From the NCBI GenBank assembly GCA_016201205.1, contig JACQDF010000219.1, positions 16,113 through 80,112 on the forward strand: a DNA stretch of 64,000 nt. Reading direction: 5' to 3'. The translations under genes were made by a program, and so were the position numbers. The stretch comes from Acidobacteriota bacterium. Its GTDB lineage: Bacteria > Acidobacteriota > Terriglobia > Bryobacterales > Bryobacteraceae. This document shows positions 62,201 through 64,000 of this stretch, piece by piece (position 1 is the first letter of the stretch; each line of letters opens with the position of its first letter). Below the pieces are notes generated by a model. That model worked only from the letters and a program-made list of their open reading frames with translations, was not told where the DNA came from and searched no databases.

Positions 62201-63364
62201 ATGATAGCCGCGTTGTGGATGGCTCTTGCTCTGGCGGCGGGGGGTGCGGACTACTTCCCTGTTCCGGATGCGGCCGGCGGATGGCGCGCGCGGAAGCCTT
62301 CCGCCGCGGCGCAAGCGAAGCTGGACGAAGCTTTCGAATTCGCAAAAACGACGACCAGGCACGGCGGGCTGGTGGTGGTGCATCAAGGCTGGCTCGTCTA
62401 TGAACGTTATTTCGGATTGGGGCATCGCGAGGCGGCCCCCAACACGGCCTCGTGCGGCAAGGCATTCACCAGCATCGCCATGGGCATCCTGATGGGGGAG
62501 CGACGCGACCTGTTTCGCGATGGGCTCGAGACGAAAGTGTTCTCGATGCGCTATCTGCCGGCCGCCGCGCCAACTGAGCCGGCAAAGTTGGAGATCAAGC
62601 TCGGGCATCTGCTCGCGATGACATCCGGCATCCGCGGAAACAATCCTTCTTACGTGCAAGGAAAGCAGGTGACGCTGGACCCTCCCGGACCCGATGGCGC
62701 AGCCGCGATGCGCGATTCGGCGGCTCTGAACGTGGGATTGTGGTGCAGGCCGGGTGAAGGCTACTCTTACGCAACATCAGGAATCCATATCGTGTCCATG
62801 ATCATTCGCCATGTCACCGGCCGCGAGATGGAGGAGTACATCGCAGAGAAGATCGCCAGGCCGCTCGGCTGGGGACGATGGGGATTCGGCTACAAGAGCT
62901 CGAATCTTGGACACACGCCGGGCGGCGGCGGGATCGCCTTGCGCGCAACCGACATGCTGCGTTTCGGCTATCTGCTGTTGCGCGAGGGAGGATGGAATGG
63001 ACGTCAGATCGTGCCGCGCGATTATGTGCGGCACTGCTCGCGGATCTCGCAGTACAATCCGCACTACCCCTACAGCCTGCAGTTCGATGTGAACACAGAC
63101 GGGCAAGTGGCCGGCGCTCCGCGAGATGCCTTCTGGAAGAGCGGCTCGGGCGGGCATGCGCTCTATGTGGCGCCGTCGCTCGATCTGGTGATCTGGAAGC
63201 TGGGCGGGCGAGACGAGCAGTACAGCGAGGCCAACACAGGCCTGCCCGCTCCACCAGTCAGATACGACGGCTCGCGGGATCATTTCACGGCGTCGGTGAC
63301 CGGTGACGTCGCGGTGAGCCGGACGCTGGAGATGGCGGCGGCGGCGTTCAGCGCCATCCGCTGA
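62201..63364 (+). CDS. Secreted beta-lactamase-fold serine hydrolase
   Basis: 387 residues from ATG 62201 with signal peptide (MIAALWMALALAAGGA). The S-x-x-K motif is S-C-G-K (about residue 86), and the Y-S-Y-A-T-S-G segment takes the YxN place. The K-S-G-S-G-G-H-A-L-Y segment gives the third motif. This is the class C beta-lactamase/esterase family (COG1680), often of unknown substrate. It is divergent from the CoA synthetase; 18 bp separate them. Confidence 0.85.
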   Translation: MIAALWMALALAAGGADYFPVPDAAGGWRARKPSAAAQAKLDEAFEFAKTTTRHGGLVVVHQGWLVYERYFGLGHREAAPNTASCGKAFTSIAMGILMGERRDLFRDGLETKVFSMRYLPAAAPTEPAKLEIKLGHLLAMTSGIRGNNPSYVQGKQVTLDPPGPDGAAAMRDSAALNVGLWCRPGEGYSYATSGIHIVSMIIRHVTGREMEEYIAEKIARPLGWGRWGFGYKSSNLGHTPGGGGIALRATDMLRFGYLLLREGGWNGRQIVPRDYVRHCSRISQYNPHYPYSLQFDVNTDGQVAGAPRDAFWKSGSGGHALYVAPSLDLVIWKLGGRDEQYSEANTGLPAPPVRYDGSRDHFTASVTGDVAVSRTLEMAAAAFSAIR

Positions 63365-63657
63365 GTCCGCGGCTATAAGGTGGCTCTGCTGCCAGACATG
63401 CGCCATTTCGTGGTGGCCCGCAGGCAACTCGATAAGGAAGCAGCAGCTTCCGGTACTCCAGTTGGCAAAACGCTTGATCTGCTCGCCGCGCCAGTTCCGA
63501 AAAAGGACTTTGGGACACCGCTGGGGCAGGGACGCTACAGGAGGTTCGGTTGTCGAAAAACATCCACGGCGGAGGAGGTGCGCCCGCCACGGGTCTTCCG
63601 CAAGGAATACGCGCCGTTTGCTATGTTCTCGAAATCCATCCGGGAAGAGGTGTGGAA
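63365..63657. other. Intergenic region, no recognised gene
   Basis: Open frames exist on both strands but none has family motifs, a good ribosome site or codon bias like the neighbours. The final 20 bp contain GGGAAGAGG, a plausible ribosome site for the next gene. Confidence 0.5.
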
Positions 63658-63900
63658 ATGCCTACACGCGTTCGGCCGTTGTTGTTCGTGTTGGCGACAT
63701 GCGGAGCTATCTGCCTCATGACCGCTTGTGGCTCTACCGACCAATCGGCGTCAAAACCTGCTGAGACATGGACACCCACAACTCCACAAGAAACCGCTTG
63801 GCTGGACGCCGTAACAACCTTCAATGAGGGTCTGGAGGCTGTCGAAGTAAGCCTTGCCGCACAGAGTTTGCGGCTTTTGCGACCGTCTGCGGGGCCATAA
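63658..63900 (+). CDS. Small lipoprotein, possibly truncated
   Basis: 80 residues from ATG 63658, starting MPTRVRPLLFVLATCGAICL with a lipobox M-T-A-C-G-S. The mature part is short (P-T-T-P-Q-E-T-A-W-L-D-A-V-T-T-F-N-E-G-L-E-A-V) and ends in a stretch with different character (S-L-A-A-Q-S-L-R-L-L-R-P). This may mean the original C-terminus was lost. Family unknown. Confidence 0.55.
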   Translation: MPTRVRPLLFVLATCGAICLMTACGSTDQSASKPAETWTPTTPQETAWLDAVTTFNEGLEAVEVSLAAQSLRLLRPSAGP

Positions 63901-63966
63901 ACGATTGCTCGGGGTAGGAAATACGGGTAAGGTGCGCGGAAGCGTCACCTGAAGGACAATAGAGCC

Positions 63967-64000
63967 ATGAGCGGAATCCAGTTTGTCACCGATGAGAAGG
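63967..64000 (+). CDS. N-terminus of a gene cut by the window edge
   Basis: ATG 63967 follows GAAGGA (63951-63956) at about 10 nt. Eleven codons are visible: M-S-G-I-Q-F-V-T-D-E-K. This opening is of the type seen in small antitoxin-like proteins, but it is too short for a family call. Confidence 0.5.
   Translation, partial: MSGIQFVTDEK

Noticed and set aside
1..64000. CRISPR array, rRNA, tRNA-Sec (selC), selA, selD, phage or complete IS element
   Set aside because: None was seen on either strand. One tRNA (Val) was found. Absence of selC in the window says nothing about the rest of the genome.

Overview
The window is GC-rich, densely coded chromosomal DNA, most likely from an acidobacterium of the Bryobacterales/Solibacter type. 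The main support is the 920-residue NHL-repeat protein at 47073-49835, whose C-terminal domain is of the type common in Solibacter-like genomes. Tat-like leaders, a GH127 hydrolase, Gfo/Idh/MocA, GMC and sugar-isomerase paralogs also fit. This assignment is an inference from gene content.

Layout. 1-5.2 kb: partial AsmA-like gene, a MocA/XdhC molybdenum-hydroxylase maturation pair, a flavin-dependent halogenase-like protein and a PIG-L deacetylase. 5.2-31.6 kb: accessory metal/thiol-stress island. It holds three ECF sigma/anti-sigma pairs, DUF302/DUF2182/DUF3179 proteins, a radical SAM-methyltransferase-selenoprotein cassette, a mer operon and a complete RND efflux tripartite pump. It ends at the 3' end of a tRNA-Val(GAC) gene (31803-31879). 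31.9-64 kb: mostly ordinary chromosome, with GH127, GGDEF-EAL, asnS, a Cpx-like two-component system with its Spy/CpxP-like target, a GMC dehydrogenase pair, selB, folD, pcm, coaE, an HtrA-like protease, an acyl-CoA ligase and a serine hydrolase.

The most interesting content is a set of selenoproteins that simple ORF calling splits at in-frame TGA codons. (i) A MerB-like organomercurial lyase (19501-20394) has TGA at both positions expected to be the catalytic cysteines (codons 203 and 258), with the catalytic Asp three residues after the first. (ii) A secreted redoxin + DsbD-N-like fusion (16483-17580) has TGA in a U-P-F-C redox motif. (iii) A GrdB-like protein (13054-13791) has TGA in U-P-F-C-H. 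Every TGA is followed by a hairpin whose loop starts about 17-20 nt downstream, as in bacterial SECIS elements. A full-length selB lies in the same window (45129-46985). The mer genes run merR, Trx-MerT-MerP fusion, merP, Sec-merB, merA from one MerR-type promoter with a 20-bp spacer and a perfect dyad.

A second novelty is a 90-bp palindromic element present twice (6120-6209 and, inverted, 56558-56646). Each copy sits inside a coding sequence, flanked by a 4-bp direct repeat that differs between copies (TTCT, TTTT). Removing element plus one repeat restores an intact TlpA-like thioredoxin and an intact coiled-coil protein. Other broken genes are a pepA lacking its metal-binding core, a DUF1326 remnant and a frameshifted TIM-barrel isomerase. 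Two CpxR-type boxes lie between the cpx-like regulator and its spy-like neighbour.
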